From NCBI GenBank assembly GCA_031287575.1, contig JAITSV010000076.1:1-64000 (forward strand): 64,000 nucleotides of DNA. The letters are read 5' to 3'. The position numbers were made by a program, and so were the translations under genes. The notes below the pieces were generated by a model. It saw nothing but the letters and a program-made list of their open reading frames with translations, did no database searches and was not told the origin of the DNA. Positions 46,117 to 54,603 of this stretch are shown one piece after another. This stretch comes from Desulfovibrio sp. (lineage in GTDB: Bacteria > Desulfobacterota > Desulfovibrionia > Desulfovibrionales > Desulfovibrionaceae). The number at the start of each line of letters is the position of its first letter. The stretch's first letter is position 1.

Positions 46117-46749
46117 CTACCCCCGCACCACGTCGCGCAGGGCGGTCAGCAGCAGCACCGTGGAGGTGGCGCCGGGGTCCTGATGGCCGATGCTGCGCTC
46201 GCCAAGGTAACTGGCGCGCCCCTTGCGGGCCTGCAACGGAATGGTGGCGCGCATGCCTTCTTCCGCCGCCACCACGGCGGCATCCAGCCCGGCGAGCAGG
46301 TCGGCCCCGTTCGCCACGGTATCGCGGTAGGCGTCGATGGCGGGCTTCCAGGCATCGAACATGGTCTTGTCGTGCAGCACGGGCCGCCCGCGCGAGACCA
46401 CGCCCTCCACCCCCGCGTCCAGCAGGGCCTGCACGTCAGGGGCGTCGAGCGCGATCTTGCCCGCCACGGCAAGGCCCGCCTTCATGAAAAAGGTGCCGTA
46501 CAGGGGGCCGCTGGCCCCGCCCACGGTGGACAGCAACAGCATGCCGGTATCCTTCAGAATGGCGCCGATGTCCTTGTCCGCGAAGGTGGGCAGCTTTTCC
46601 TGCACCTTGCTGAAGCCCCGGTCCATGTTGATGCCGTGGTCGGCATCGCCGATGGCGGCATCCAGATCGGTGAGGTAGGTGCGGTTGTCGCGCATGATAT
46701 CGCCCAGCTTGGCGAGCCATGTGAGGATGTGATCGCGGGTGATCTGCAT
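46117..46749 (-). CDS. dhaL: DhaL, ADP-binding subunit of dihydroxyacetone kinase
   Basis: 210 aa. DhaL holds ADP/ATP and hands phosphate to substrate bound on DhaK. The Mg-binding aspartates D30, D35 and D37 (DLDAAIGDADHGINMDRG) match the family, as do STVGGASGPLYGTFF and SIGHQDPGATS. AAGGAT lies before the ATG. Between dhaK and dhaL are 397 bases with a plain hairpin and palindromic element G. Confidence 0.95.
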   Translation of the reverse strand: MQITRDHILTWLAKLGDIMRDNRTYLTDLDAAIGDADHGINMDRGFSKVQEKLPTFADKDIGAILKDTGMLLLSTVGGASGPLYGTFFMKAGLAVAGKIALDAPDVQALLDAGVEGVVSRGRPVLHDKTMFDAWKPAIDAYRDTVANGADLLAGLDAAVVAAEEGMRATIPLQARKGRASYLGERSIGHQDPGATSTVLLLTALRDVVRG

Positions 46750-46833
46750 GGGGGCATCCTTGTGGAAATATGGTGGACAAAGGCCGTGGCGAACCGGTGG
46801 AAATGGCCTCACCGCCGTTTGTGTCTACGGATT

Positions 46834-46873
46834 CCGGTCCGGCGGACGACAGGCATGCCATCCGCCGGACCGG
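46834..46873. other. 13-bp perfect hairpin in the dhaK-dhaL gap
   Basis: CCGGTCCGGCGGA (46834-46846) pairs with TCCGCCGGACCGG (46861-46873). A second structured segment in this spacer in addition to element G. No U-run. Confidence 0.5.
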
Positions 46874-47015
46874 GATTCATGGTCGGTAAGGAAACTGTTC
46901 TGGTTGCGGTACGGTGGGCAGTGCTGACTCTGACTGCCCGATGCACGCCACACGTTAAGGTGCGCCTCTCTTAGGCCATCGGCGTTCTGCATGCGCTACG
47001 CCGCTGGCAATCGCC

Positions 47016-47145
47016 GTGCGCTGCGCGGATTTTTGTTCTTTGCCAAGGAGGGGCGCGTGTTCATGAAGGGAGCGCACTCTTCGGTGCGTGACCGGAATGA
47101 ACGCGCGTTCCGACGACGGCAAAGGGCAAAAGGACCGCAGCGCAC
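47016..47145 (+). repeat. Intra-operon palindromic element, copy G (dhaK/dhaL)
   Basis: Outer arms GTGCGCTGCG (47016-47025) and CGCAGCGCAC (47136-47145). Next arms TTTTTGTTCTTTGCC and GGCAAAGGGCAAAAG. Inner arms GGGGCGCGTGTTCAT and ATGAACGCGCGTTCC. The core is ATGAAGGGAGCGCACTCTTC, then GGTGCGTGACCG. It starts one base after the dhaK stop. Confidence 0.87.
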
Positions 47146-47146
47146 C

Positions 47147-48208
47147 CTACATACGAAGGCCGGGGGTGGCGCATTTGGCATCCCAGAACTTCAGCATCTC
47201 GTCGTCCACCTTCAGCAGGGTGATGGAAAAGCCCTGCATTTCCAGAGAGGTGATGTACGGGCCGATCAGGTTGCGCACGATGGAGATGCCGCGCGCCGCG
47301 CAGATTTCCGCCAGCTTGCGGTACACGGCGTACAGTTCGCTGACCGGGGTGCCGCCCATGCTGTTGACGAAGGCGATGACCTTGTCGCCCTTGGCGAAGG
47401 GGGCATCGGTCAGGGTCTTGTCCACCCACTGGCCGCTGGCGCGGTCCAGTTCGCGCACGGTGCGGGTGTAGGCCGGGTCGTCGATGATGGTGGTGGCCAT
47501 GATCTGCACCAGTTCGTCCACGGGCTTCATGGGGGCGCGCTGGGTGCCCGGCTCGCCGTGGATGCCGATGCCGATTTCGATCTCGTTCTCGGCCAGTTCG
47601 AAGGTGGGCTTGCCTGCGGCGGGCACGGTGCACGGGGTCAACGCCATGCCCATGGAGCGGCCATACTGGTTCACCTTGCGGCACAGGTCGGCGCACTTGT
47701 CGAGGTCGTACCCGGCTTCCGCCGCCGCGCCCACGATCTTTTCCGCCAGCACGGTGGTGCCCACGCCGCGCCGCCCGGCCGTGTACAGGCTGTCCTTCAC
47801 GGCCACGTCGTCGTCGATGAGGATGTTCTGCACCTTCACGCCGTCGGCGTGGCACAGTTCGGCGGCGGTTTCGAAGTTCATCACGTCGCCGGTGTAGTTC
47901 TTGACGATGAACAGCACGCCCGCGCCGCGATCCACGGCCTTTGCGCACTCGTACATCTGGTCGGGCGTGGGCGAGGTGAACACCTCGCCGGGGCAGGCGC
48001 CGTCCAGCATGCCGTGGCCGACAAAGCCGCCGTGCATGGGTTCGTGCCCGCTGCCGCCGCCAGAGACGATGGCCACCTTGCCCTGCGGTATTTCCTTGCG
48101 GCAGACGAAGTGCGGGTCGATGTTCACCCGCAGTTCCGGATGCGCCGCCGCCATGCCCTGCAACTGTTCGCGAACCACGTTTTCCACTGCATTGATCAAT
48201 TTCTTCAT
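47147..48208 (-). CDS. dhaK: DhaK, dihydroxyacetone-binding kinase subunit
   Basis: 353 aa. DhaK binds dihydroxyacetone covalently through a histidine. Seen: H217 ([11 protein letters not shown]), H56 in [15 protein letters not shown], and [11 protein letters not shown]. The start [10 protein letters not shown] (48208) is set by GAGG 7 bases upstream; an ATG six bases earlier is too close to it. Order dhaK-dhaL-dhaM on the minus strand makes a PEP-driven system feeding DHAP into glycolysis. Confidence 0.95.
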   Translation of the reverse strand: MKKLINAVENVVREQLQGMAAAHPELRVNIDPHFVCRKEIPQGKVAIVSGGGSGHEPMHGGFVGHGMLDGACPGEVFTSPTPDQMYECAKAVDRGAGVLFIVKNYTGDVMNFETAAELCHADGVKVQNILIDDDVAVKDSLYTAGRRGVGTTVLAEKIVGAAAEAGYDLDKCADLCRKVNQYGRSMGMALTPCTVPAAGKPTFELAENEIEIGIGIHGEPGTQRAPMKPVDELVQIMATTIIDDPAYTRTVRELDRASGQWVDKTLTDAPFAKGDKVIAFVNSMGGTPVSELYAVYRKLAEICAARGISIVRNLIGPYITSLEMQGFSITLLKVDDEMLKFWDAKCATPGLRM

Positions 48209-48438
48209 GGTCATGCCTCGTGGGTTTTGCTCGTTAGGGACAGTCACGCTGGACAATACGCGATTTCCGAGGCGGTGGGAACGGGGGAGAGGGAAGAAGG
48301 TATGATGCCCCTAGCGTCAGGGCGTGGATGCAAAGGGAGCGGGAGGGCGTGCGGGGCCGTGACACCTCATGAAAACACGTCAGGCCGGGACGCGGGAACC
48401 TTCTTGCCGGGTGTCTGCGGATTGGCTAGGTGAAGGGA

Positions 48439-49134
48439 ATGAACCGCGTACTCGATATCACGTGGCCGCCGGGCGACTACGAAACCACGCGCGCCGCCGA
48501 CGTGCGCGAGGCTATCTTTTACCTGAAGAAGTTTCGGCCCGATTTCGTGTGGTCCAGCCTGAAGACCTTCGAGAACACCCCCTGCACCCTGCCCCAGACC
48601 CAGACCATCTTGCAGGGGCAAAGCGTGGGCGGGGTGAGTCTGGAAGCGCTGGACCAGGTGCGGCGCATGGGCCGCGCGGTGGACGTGCTGCTGGGCATGC
48701 TGGGCGACGGCAGCTTTTCCATGACCCGCGAGGTGGCCTGCCGCCTGCACGCGGAGGTGGCGCGGGACGAGGCGCTGGAATGGGGCGTGTTCCGCGCCAA
48801 GCAGGTGTACGTGGGCGGCGTTGCCCATGTGCCCCCGCCAGCGGAGGAACTGGCCCAACGCTGGGACGACGGCGTGCGCGCGCTGACCGCGCTGGCATCA
48901 CCCAGCGAGCGGGCGCTGGCCCTGTTCCTGTTCATGGCCCGCACCCAGTTCTTTTACGACGGCAACAAGCGCACCGCCTGGCTGATGATGGCGGGCACGC
49001 TGGTGGCAAACGGGTACCTGGCCTTCTCCATACCCGCCAACGACGCGGAACGCTTCAACGAACGGCTGGCCGCGTTCTATGATTCCGGGGATGCGGGGGA
49101 GATGATTGAGTTGCTGTTGGGATATGGAAAGTAA
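48439..49134 (+). CDS. Fic-domain protein with altered catalytic motif
   Basis: 231 aa. The C-terminal Fic core shows FFYDGNKRTAWLMMAGTLVANGYL. The canonical motif HPFxxGN(G/K)R has H replaced by Q170 (TQFFYDGNKR), while DGNKR is intact. The His is the general base for AMP transfer, so activity may be lost or changed. The N-terminal half is helical without a clear inhibitory S/T-x3-E-G/N motif. ATG 48439 with AGGTG upstream is preferred; GTG 48430 is possible. GC content matches the chromosome, unlike the next three genes. Confidence 0.78.
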   Translation: MNRVLDITWPPGDYETTRAADVREAIFYLKKFRPDFVWSSLKTFENTPCTLPQTQTILQGQSVGGVSLEALDQVRRMGRAVDVLLGMLGDGSFSMTREVACRLHAEVARDEALEWGVFRAKQVYVGGVAHVPPPAEELAQRWDDGVRALTALASPSERALALFLFMARTQFFYDGNKRTAWLMMAGTLVANGYLAFSIPANDAERFNERLAAFYDSGDAGEMIELLLGYGK

Positions 49135-49149
49135 ACATCAGGCTGCCAT

Positions 49150-49566
49150 ATGGTGGATACCCTCGACGTCGCGCAACGCAGTGAGCGCATGGCTCGTATC
49201 AAGGGCAAACACACCCGCCCGGAAATGCTTGTCCGCAAGCTCGTCCACGGGATGGGCTTTAGGTACCGTCTCCACGGAAAAGACTTACCTGGCCACCCGG
49301 ATTTGGTTTTTCGCAAACGCCGCTGCGCGATATTCGTACATGGTTGTTTTTGGCACCGGCACGGCAACCCCGATTGCAAGCGCGCCCGACTGCCGAAATC
49401 AAGACTGGATTTCTGGCTTCCCAAATTGGAAGAGAACGAAAGGCGAGACCAGCTCGTATTACGGGAACTAGGCGAACTAGGCTGGAAAACTCTCGTAATC
49501 TGGGAGTGCGAACTCGCGGACCATGCTTCCCTTGAGACCCGAATTCGGGCATTCCTGACCCCATGA
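49150..49566 (+). CDS. vsr: Very short patch repair endonuclease (Vsr)
   Basis: 138 aa. Vsr nicks T:G mismatches that arise when 5-methylcytosine deaminates, protecting methylated sites. Catalytic D51 (GHPDLVFRKRRCAIFVHGCFWHRH) and the zinc-site Cys/His residues match E. coli Vsr numbering closely. Its stop overlaps the methyltransferase start (ATGA), so they are co-translated. Base composition is visibly less GC-rich than the flanks. Confidence 0.95.
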   Translation: MVDTLDVAQRSERMARIKGKHTRPEMLVRKLVHGMGFRYRLHGKDLPGHPDLVFRKRRCAIFVHGCFWHRHGNPDCKRARLPKSRLDFWLPKLEENERRDQLVLRELGELGWKTLVIWECELADHASLETRIRAFLTP

Positions 49567-50708
49567 ACTCAATCGAATTGTTCGCTGGCGCTGGCGGCCT
49601 GGGCATCGGGTTACATCTCGCTGGCTTTCAGCCCTCGCGCGTAATCGAGTGGAATTCCTATTGTTGCGACACAATCCGTGAAAACCAGCATCGCGGAGTG
49701 GAGACGGTCAAACAATGGCCCCTCACCGAAGGTGACGTGCGCTTGATAGATTTCTCCTCCTATGAAGGGAAAGTCGACTTGGTTTCCGGCGGTCCTCCGT
49801 GTCAGCCGTTTTCCGTGGGTGGGCGCCACAAGGCCCATAACGACACGCGCGATATGTTCCCTCAGGCCATCCGCGCCGTTAGGGAAATACGCCCCCGCGC
49901 GTTCATATTCGAAAACGTGAAGGGCCTTACCAGAACGACATTCAGAAATTATTTTGAATACATAAAGCTCCAACTGGAGCATCCTGAAATTCTGCCTAAA
50001 CGCGAAGAGGACTGGGCGGATCATTTGTCACGGCTGGAACAGCACCACACCAGCGGTAGCCGCCAGGGGCTCAACTACCGGGTAATCACGCAGGTTCTTA
50101 ATGCCGCTGATTACGGGGTGCCCCAGAAACGCGAACGCGTCTTCTTCGTCGGATTCCGAGAAGACACGGGCATCACTTGGCACTTTCCTCACGGAACGCA
50201 CTCCCGCGATGCACTGATATGGGACATGCTTCATGGGCACTATTGGGAGCGGCATGAAGTCCCCAAACGCCACAGAACCGTGCCGCGCCACGCCAAAATC
50301 AGCAGGGACCGCCCCTCCACGCAAGCATGGCGGACTGTACGCGATGCCCTAACGGGCCTTCCGGACCCTGTAAAGAATCCCATGGAAGCCAGCCAAATCG
50401 CGAACCATCGCTTTCAGCCCGGGGCACGGTCCTATGCGGGGCACACTGGCAGCCCCATAGACGAACCGGCAAAGACACTGAAGGCGGGCGTGCATGGTGT
50501 ACCAGGTGGCGAGAACATGCTCCTTCGCCCCAACGGATACATTCGTTATTTCACGGTACGGGAAAGCGCACGGCTCCAGACGTTCCCCGACGACTTTCTG
50601 TTTCACGGTTCGTGGACGGAAACCATGCGCCAGCTTGGAAACGCCGTGCCCGTGGATCTTGCCCGCTTCGTCGGTCAATCCGTCGCCCAACACTTGCGGA
50701 GCGCATAA
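49563..50708 (+). CDS. DNA (cytosine-5) methyltransferase
   Basis: 381 aa. Motif I ELFAGAGGLGIGLH, motif IV with catalytic C80 (SGGPPCQPFSVGG), motif VI ENVKGL, motif VIII QKRERVFFVGF, and a C-terminal motif X (RQLGNAVPVDLA). It protects the cognate site of the downstream nuclease. It overlaps vsr by four bases and its TAA overlaps the nuclease ATG by one base. Specificity is inferred as CCGCGG from the Eco29kI-like partner. Confidence 0.95.
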   Translation: MNSIELFAGAGGLGIGLHLAGFQPSRVIEWNSYCCDTIRENQHRGVETVKQWPLTEGDVRLIDFSSYEGKVDLVSGGPPCQPFSVGGRHKAHNDTRDMFPQAIRAVREIRPRAFIFENVKGLTRTTFRNYFEYIKLQLEHPEILPKREEDWADHLSRLEQHHTSGSRQGLNYRVITQVLNAADYGVPQKRERVFFVGFREDTGITWHFPHGTHSRDALIWDMLHGHYWERHEVPKRHRTVPRHAKISRDRPSTQAWRTVRDALTGLPDPVKNPMEASQIANHRFQPGARSYAGHTGSPIDEPAKTLKAGVHGVPGGENMLLRPNGYIRYFTVRESARLQTFPDDFLFHGSWTETMRQLGNAVPVDLARFVGQSVAQHLRSA

Positions 50709-51313
50709 TGAATGGATCGCCTTATAACCCACTAGATAAACTTAATCTTGCCAAAAGCATCGAAATAGAACTGCTTGGGCGGGAGCCGGAACCTTTGGAC
50801 GAACTCTCCAATATCTCCGGTGCTGGCGTGTACGCGATATACTACACGGGAGACTTTCCGGCGTATGAGCCCGTTGCGGTTAAGAACCGTAACGGCGCGT
50901 TCGCCTGTCCGATTTACGTCGGTAAGGCTATTCCAAAAGGTGGACGAAAAGGTGGACTTTCGCTGGATGCGTCAAGCGGGAAAGCCCTTGCGGAGCGTTT
51001 AACGCAACACGCGCAATCCATTTCCGAAGCCAGTAACTTGCGCGTCGAAGATTTCCACGCCCGCTACTTAGTGGTTGACGACATCTGGATTCCGTTGGGC
51101 GAAAATATGTTGATAGAAAGCTTCCGCCCTGTCTGGAACCAAGTAATTGATGGGTTCGGCAACAAAGATCCTGGCAATCGCAGGGCGACTCAATACAAAT
51201 CGCCTTGGGATGTGCTGCATCCCGGCAGAAGATTCGCGGAAAAACTGGCGGATAACCCACACTCCCAAAGCGAATACCTTCGGCGCATCAACACCTTCTT
51301 CACTGCGGGATAA
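50708..51313 (+). CDS. Type II restriction endonuclease, Eco29kI-like (GIY-YIG fold)
   Basis: 201 aa. The N-terminal third carries a GIY-YIG pattern (GVYAIYYTG...CPIYVGKAIPKGG), then ARYLVVDDIWIPLGENMLIESFRPVWNQVIDGFGNKDPG, characteristic of the Eco29kI family, which cuts CCGCGG. Start codon overlaps the methyltransferase stop (TAATG). Lower GC than the chromosome suggests acquisition together with vsr and the methyltransferase. Confidence 0.85.
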   Translation: MNGSPYNPLDKLNLAKSIEIELLGREPEPLDELSNISGAGVYAIYYTGDFPAYEPVAVKNRNGAFACPIYVGKAIPKGGRKGGLSLDASSGKALAERLTQHAQSISEASNLRVEDFHARYLVVDDIWIPLGENMLIESFRPVWNQVIDGFGNKDPGNRRATQYKSPWDVLHPGRRFAEKLADNPHSQSEYLRRINTFFTAG

Positions 51314-51331
51314 CACATAGGATATTAAAGC

Positions 51332-51370
51332 AAAAAAGCGCCCCCGCCAAAGGTGGGGGCGCTTTCCTTT
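51332..51370. terminator. Bidirectional terminator between the R-M island and ahcY
   Basis: AAAAAAGCGCCCCCGCC (51332-51348), AAA, GGTGGGGGCGCTTTCCTTT. Runs of A before and T after the stem suit termination in both directions. Confidence 0.85.
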
Positions 51371-51396
51371 CATGGGCTCGCTTAGTTGCGACGTTC

Positions 51397-52836
51397 CTAG
51401 TAGCGGTAATGCCCCGGCTTGTACGGCCCGTCCATGGGCACGCCGATGTACTCGGCCTGCTCCTTGGTCAGGGTGGTCAGGGTAACGCCAAGGCGGGCCA
51501 GGTGCAGGCGGGCCACCTGTTCATCCAGCTTCTTGGGCAGGATGTACACCTTGCGTTCAAGGTCGGGGTTGGTGGCCAGCTCGATCTGGGCCAGGGTCTG
51601 GTTGGTGAAGCTGTTGGACATGACGAAGCTGGGGTGGCCGGTGGCGCAACCCAGGTTCACCAGACGCCCTTCGGCCAGCACGATGATGGAGCGGCCCGAC
51701 TTCAGGGTCCACTTGTCCACCTGCGGCTTGATGTTCAGGCAGGTGCAGCCGGGGGTGGTTTCCAGGTAGTGCATGTCGATTTCGTTGTCGAAGTGGCCGA
51801 TGTTGCAGACGATGGCCTCGTCCTTCATGACCTCCATGTGCGCCCCGGTGATGACCTTGTAGTTGCCGGTGGCGGTGACGAAGATGTCGCCTTCTTCCAC
51901 GGCCTTTTCCATGGTGGTCACTTCGTAGCCTTCCATGGCGGCCTGCAGGGCGCAGATGGGGTCGATTTCGGTCACCAGCACGCGCGCGCCAAAGCCGCGC
52001 ATGGACTGGGCGCAGCCCTTGCCCACGTCGCCGTAGCCCGCGACCACCACCACCTTGCCCGCCACCATCACGTCGGTGGCGCGCTTGATGCCGTCGGCCA
52101 GCGATTCGCGGCAGCCGTACAGGTTGTCGAACTTCGACTTGGTCACGGAATCATTCACATTGATGGCCGGGAACAGCAGCTTGCCTTCCTGCTCCAGCTG
52201 GTACAGGCGGTGTACGCCCGTGGTGGTTTCTTCCGAAACGCCGCGCACGCGGGCGGCCACGCGCTGCCAGCGGCCCGGATCATTCTGGCAGGCCAGGGCA
52301 AGGCGATCCATGATGATCTGGAATTCCTTGTTGTCATAGGCCTGCCTGAGCAGTTCCGGGTTGCCTTCCACCTCGACGCCCTTGTGGATCATCAGGGTGG
52401 CGTCGCCGCCGTCGTCAACCAGCAGGTCGGGGCCGCTGCCGTCGGGCCAGGTCAGCGCCATTTCGGTGCACCACCAGTAGTCTTCCAGCGTTTCGCCCTT
52501 CCAGGCGAACACCTTGGCCATGCCGGAATCGGCAATGGCCGCCGCCGCATGGTCCTGGGTGGAGAAAATGTTGCACGAAGCCCAGCGGATGTCCGCGCCC
52601 AACTCGTACAGCGTCTTGATGAGCATGGCCGTCTGGATGGTCATATGCAGCGAACCGGTGACGCGCAGGCCCTTCAGCGGCTTGCTGACGCCGTACATGC
52701 GGATGAGTTCCATCAGCCCCGGCACTTCGCGCTCGGAAAGCTGCATTTCCTTGTGGCCGAAGTCGGCCAGGGCCATGTCGGCCACCTTGTTGGCAAGGGA
52801 AAGGTCCAGGGCTTGCGCCCGCTTGGCATCGGTCAT
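51397..52836 (-). CDS. ahcY: S-adenosylhomocysteine hydrolase
   Basis: AhcY splits S-adenosylhomocysteine into adenosine and homocysteine, clearing the product inhibitor of methyltransferases. 479 aa with conserved [46 protein letters not shown], the NAD site [17 protein letters not shown], and the C-terminal [14 protein letters not shown] precedes the ATG. It lies 249 bases after the SahR-like gene on the same strand. Confidence 0.98.
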   Translation of the reverse strand: MTDAKRAQALDLSLANKVADMALADFGHKEMQLSEREVPGLMELIRMYGVSKPLKGLRVTGSLHMTIQTAMLIKTLYELGADIRWASCNIFSTQDHAAAAIADSGMAKVFAWKGETLEDYWWCTEMALTWPDGSGPDLLVDDGGDATLMIHKGVEVEGNPELLRQAYDNKEFQIIMDRLALACQNDPGRWQRVAARVRGVSEETTTGVHRLYQLEQEGKLLFPAINVNDSVTKSKFDNLYGCRESLADGIKRATDVMVAGKVVVVAGYGDVGKGCAQSMRGFGARVLVTEIDPICALQAAMEGYEVTTMEKAVEEGDIFVTATGNYKVITGAHMEVMKDEAIVCNIGHFDNEIDMHYLETTPGCTCLNIKPQVDKWTLKSGRSIIVLAEGRLVNLGCATGHPSFVMSNSFTNQTLAQIELATNPDLERKVYILPKKLDEQVARLHLARLGVTLTTLTKEQAEYIGVPMDGPYKPGHYRY

Positions 52837-53085
52837 GTGTGCCTCCGTAGGGAAGGATTTGGTTGCTGTTGCGGTGTGCCGGGTGCGGCATGCTGGATGC
52901 GGCCCGGGGGTGCATCGGGTGTGCGGCGTGGTGCGCACACCCCGGAAATCTGCCCTGTCCACCGTACAGGTGGACGACAAGTTGCGGGAGTATAGTTGTC
53001 GATCGGCGACGTATTTCTGCTGTCCGGCTCCGACCGGAACTGGCCGGAACTGGCCAATTTCATCAAGCCGGGGTCAGCCCGCCGA

Positions 53086-54027
53086 CTACGACTTCTCTGC
53101 CACGATCAGGTGCAGCGACAACCCCTTGCTCACCTCGCGCAGGTCGGCCCGGCGCACGACAAAGCCCGCCTCGGAAAGGCGGGCCGTCAGCGCGGCCCGG
53201 TCGAAGCCGAGCCAGCGGTCGCCATAGTCGGTGCGCATGCGTTCGTTGTCGTGGTGGTCGAAATCGCTGAGGAACAGCAGGCCGCCGGTGCGCAGGGTGC
53301 GGCCAATCTCGCGCAGGGCCGCTACCGGCTCCGACAGGTGATGCAGCACCATGTTGATGGAGGCAAAGTCCGCCTCGCCGTCGCGCAGGGGCAGATGGTC
53401 CAGTTCGCCGATGCGCAGGGATACGCGCGCCCCGGCGTCGGCCAGACGGCGGCGGGCCATTTCCAGCATGCGCGGCGAGCCGTCCACGCCGATGACCTCT
53501 TGCGCACGGGGCAGCATGCGCTCCAGCACGGTACCCGTGCCGCAGCCCAGGTCCACGGCCACGCGGCAGACAGGCGCTCCATCCACGCTGGCGGCAGGCA
53601 TGGCGTCCGCCACGGCGCCCGCCAGGTCGAAGCCGCCCAGCACCTCGCGGTTCAGTTCGTCCCAGTCCTCGGCAATGGCGTTGAAGAACTGGCGGGTCTT
53701 CAGCGCCCGTTCCTCGATGATCTTCTCGGCCATGGCCATGTCGCCCTGCAGGGTCATGTCTTCCGCGATGAACGGGGCCACCGCGTCCAGAAAGTCGCGG
53801 CCCTCGCCTTCCGCCGGGGCGGCGTAGAATACCCACAGCCCGTCGCGGCGCGAGACCAGCAGCCCCGCCCCGGTCAGGATCTTGAGGTGGCGCGACACGC
53901 GCGACTGGCCCATTTCGAGGATGGAAACCAGTTCGTTCACGTTCAGCTCATGCTTGTTCAGCACGTGCATGAGCCGCATTCGGGTGTCGTCGGAAAGGGC
54001 CTTGAAGTAGTCGAGTGCTGCCGACAT
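53086..54027 (-). CDS. sahR: SahR-like ArsR regulator fused to a methyltransferase domain
   Basis: 313 aa. An ArsR-type winged helix (residues ~5-90: YFKALSDDTRMRLMHVL, ELVSILEMGQSRVSRHLKILTGAGL) is followed by a class I SAM-binding domain (~160-313: VAVDLGCGTGTVLERML, LDHLPLRDGEADFASINMVLHHL). This layout and its place next to ahcY match SahR of Desulfovibrio, which senses S-adenosylhomocysteine. The methyltransferase-like part probably binds ligand rather than methylating. Inverted repeats lie just upstream, consistent with autoregulation. Confidence 0.87.
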   Translation of the reverse strand: MSAALDYFKALSDDTRMRLMHVLNKHELNVNELVSILEMGQSRVSRHLKILTGAGLLVSRRDGLWVFYAAPAEGEGRDFLDAVAPFIAEDMTLQGDMAMAEKIIEERALKTRQFFNAIAEDWDELNREVLGGFDLAGAVADAMPAASVDGAPVCRVAVDLGCGTGTVLERMLPRAQEVIGVDGSPRMLEMARRRLADAGARVSLRIGELDHLPLRDGEADFASINMVLHHLSEPVAALREIGRTLRTGGLLFLSDFDHHDNERMRTDYGDRWLGFDRAALTARLSEAGFVVRRADLREVSKGLSLHLIVAEKS

Positions 54028-54098
54028 GGGATTCCCGCGTAAGATTTCTTGAAGTATGGCGCATGGTTCTCCACACGCCGGGCACCGTTTCCGGATGC

Positions 54099-54128
54099 CT
54101 TGATATCCATACATCAAGAAAACTTGAT
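54099..54128. promoter_or_regulatory. Candidate SahR operator
   Basis: CTTGAT (54099-54104), N8, ATCAAG (54113-54118), AAAA, CTTGAT (54123-54128). The last two half-sites form a perfect palindrome. Located 72-101 bases upstream of the sahR start. Confidence 0.6.
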
Positions 54129-54323
54129 TTGCAAGCATCCGCTCCGGCGCATACAGCGCGCGCCCGCCCGCATTTCCATTGCCGGGGCATCGCCACGGGA
54201 TTACAAAATGAAATATCCCCGTTGCAAAAGGTAATCCCGCACCCCCTTCCTCCGCACCTTCCCCACTCGTGCTCCGCTACACAGCCCACTGTTTCCGCTG
54301 CGCTTCCCTCTCCTCACCTCCCT

Positions 54324-54338
54324 TGGCACGCCGCATGC
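54324..54338 (+). promoter_or_regulatory. Sigma54 promoter of the kdp operon
   Basis: TGGCACGCCGCATGC fits TGGCACG-N4-(T)TGC with exact GG/GC spacing. A start near 54350 would give a ~100-base leader to kdpF. Agrees with the sigma54 activator encoded at the end of the operon. Confidence 0.75.
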
Positions 54339-54453
54339 TCTACCGGTGATGTCCGGCACCCGCCGGACCGGGTCCGCCTTCTACCGCTGCCACATGCAGA
54401 AGCGGCACCCGCGCACCTCCACCCGCGCCCTGCCGGGCGCGCCGGAGCGCACC

Positions 54454-54543
54454 ATGGAACTGTACGACGCCATCGGCATCGCCTTTGCGGCGGGCCTGTT
54501 CGTCTATCTGGTTTATGCGTTGTTTCGACCCGACAAATTTTAG
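54454..54543 (+). CDS. kdpF: KdpF, small stabilising subunit of the K+ ATPase
   Basis: 29 aa: one membrane helix ending in the family's typical FRPDKF (MELYDAIGIAFAAGLF..., YALFRPDKF). GGAG lies 6 bases before the ATG. It sits just ahead of kdpA. Too short for routine ORF calling. Confidence 0.92.
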   Translation: MELYDAIGIAFAAGLFVYLVYALFRPDKF

Positions 54544-54603
54544 CGGAATCCCCCCGGACCGGCTCCCCATCCCTGTCGGCCCCGCCCCATACCGGAGACC
54601 ATC

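Noticed and set aside
46874..47015. A degenerate tenth repeat copy (contains GGTAAGGAA and GCAGTGC...GACTGCCC)
   Set aside because: Only a short match to the GGCAAGGAA bulge. No core and no paired arms in the right order.
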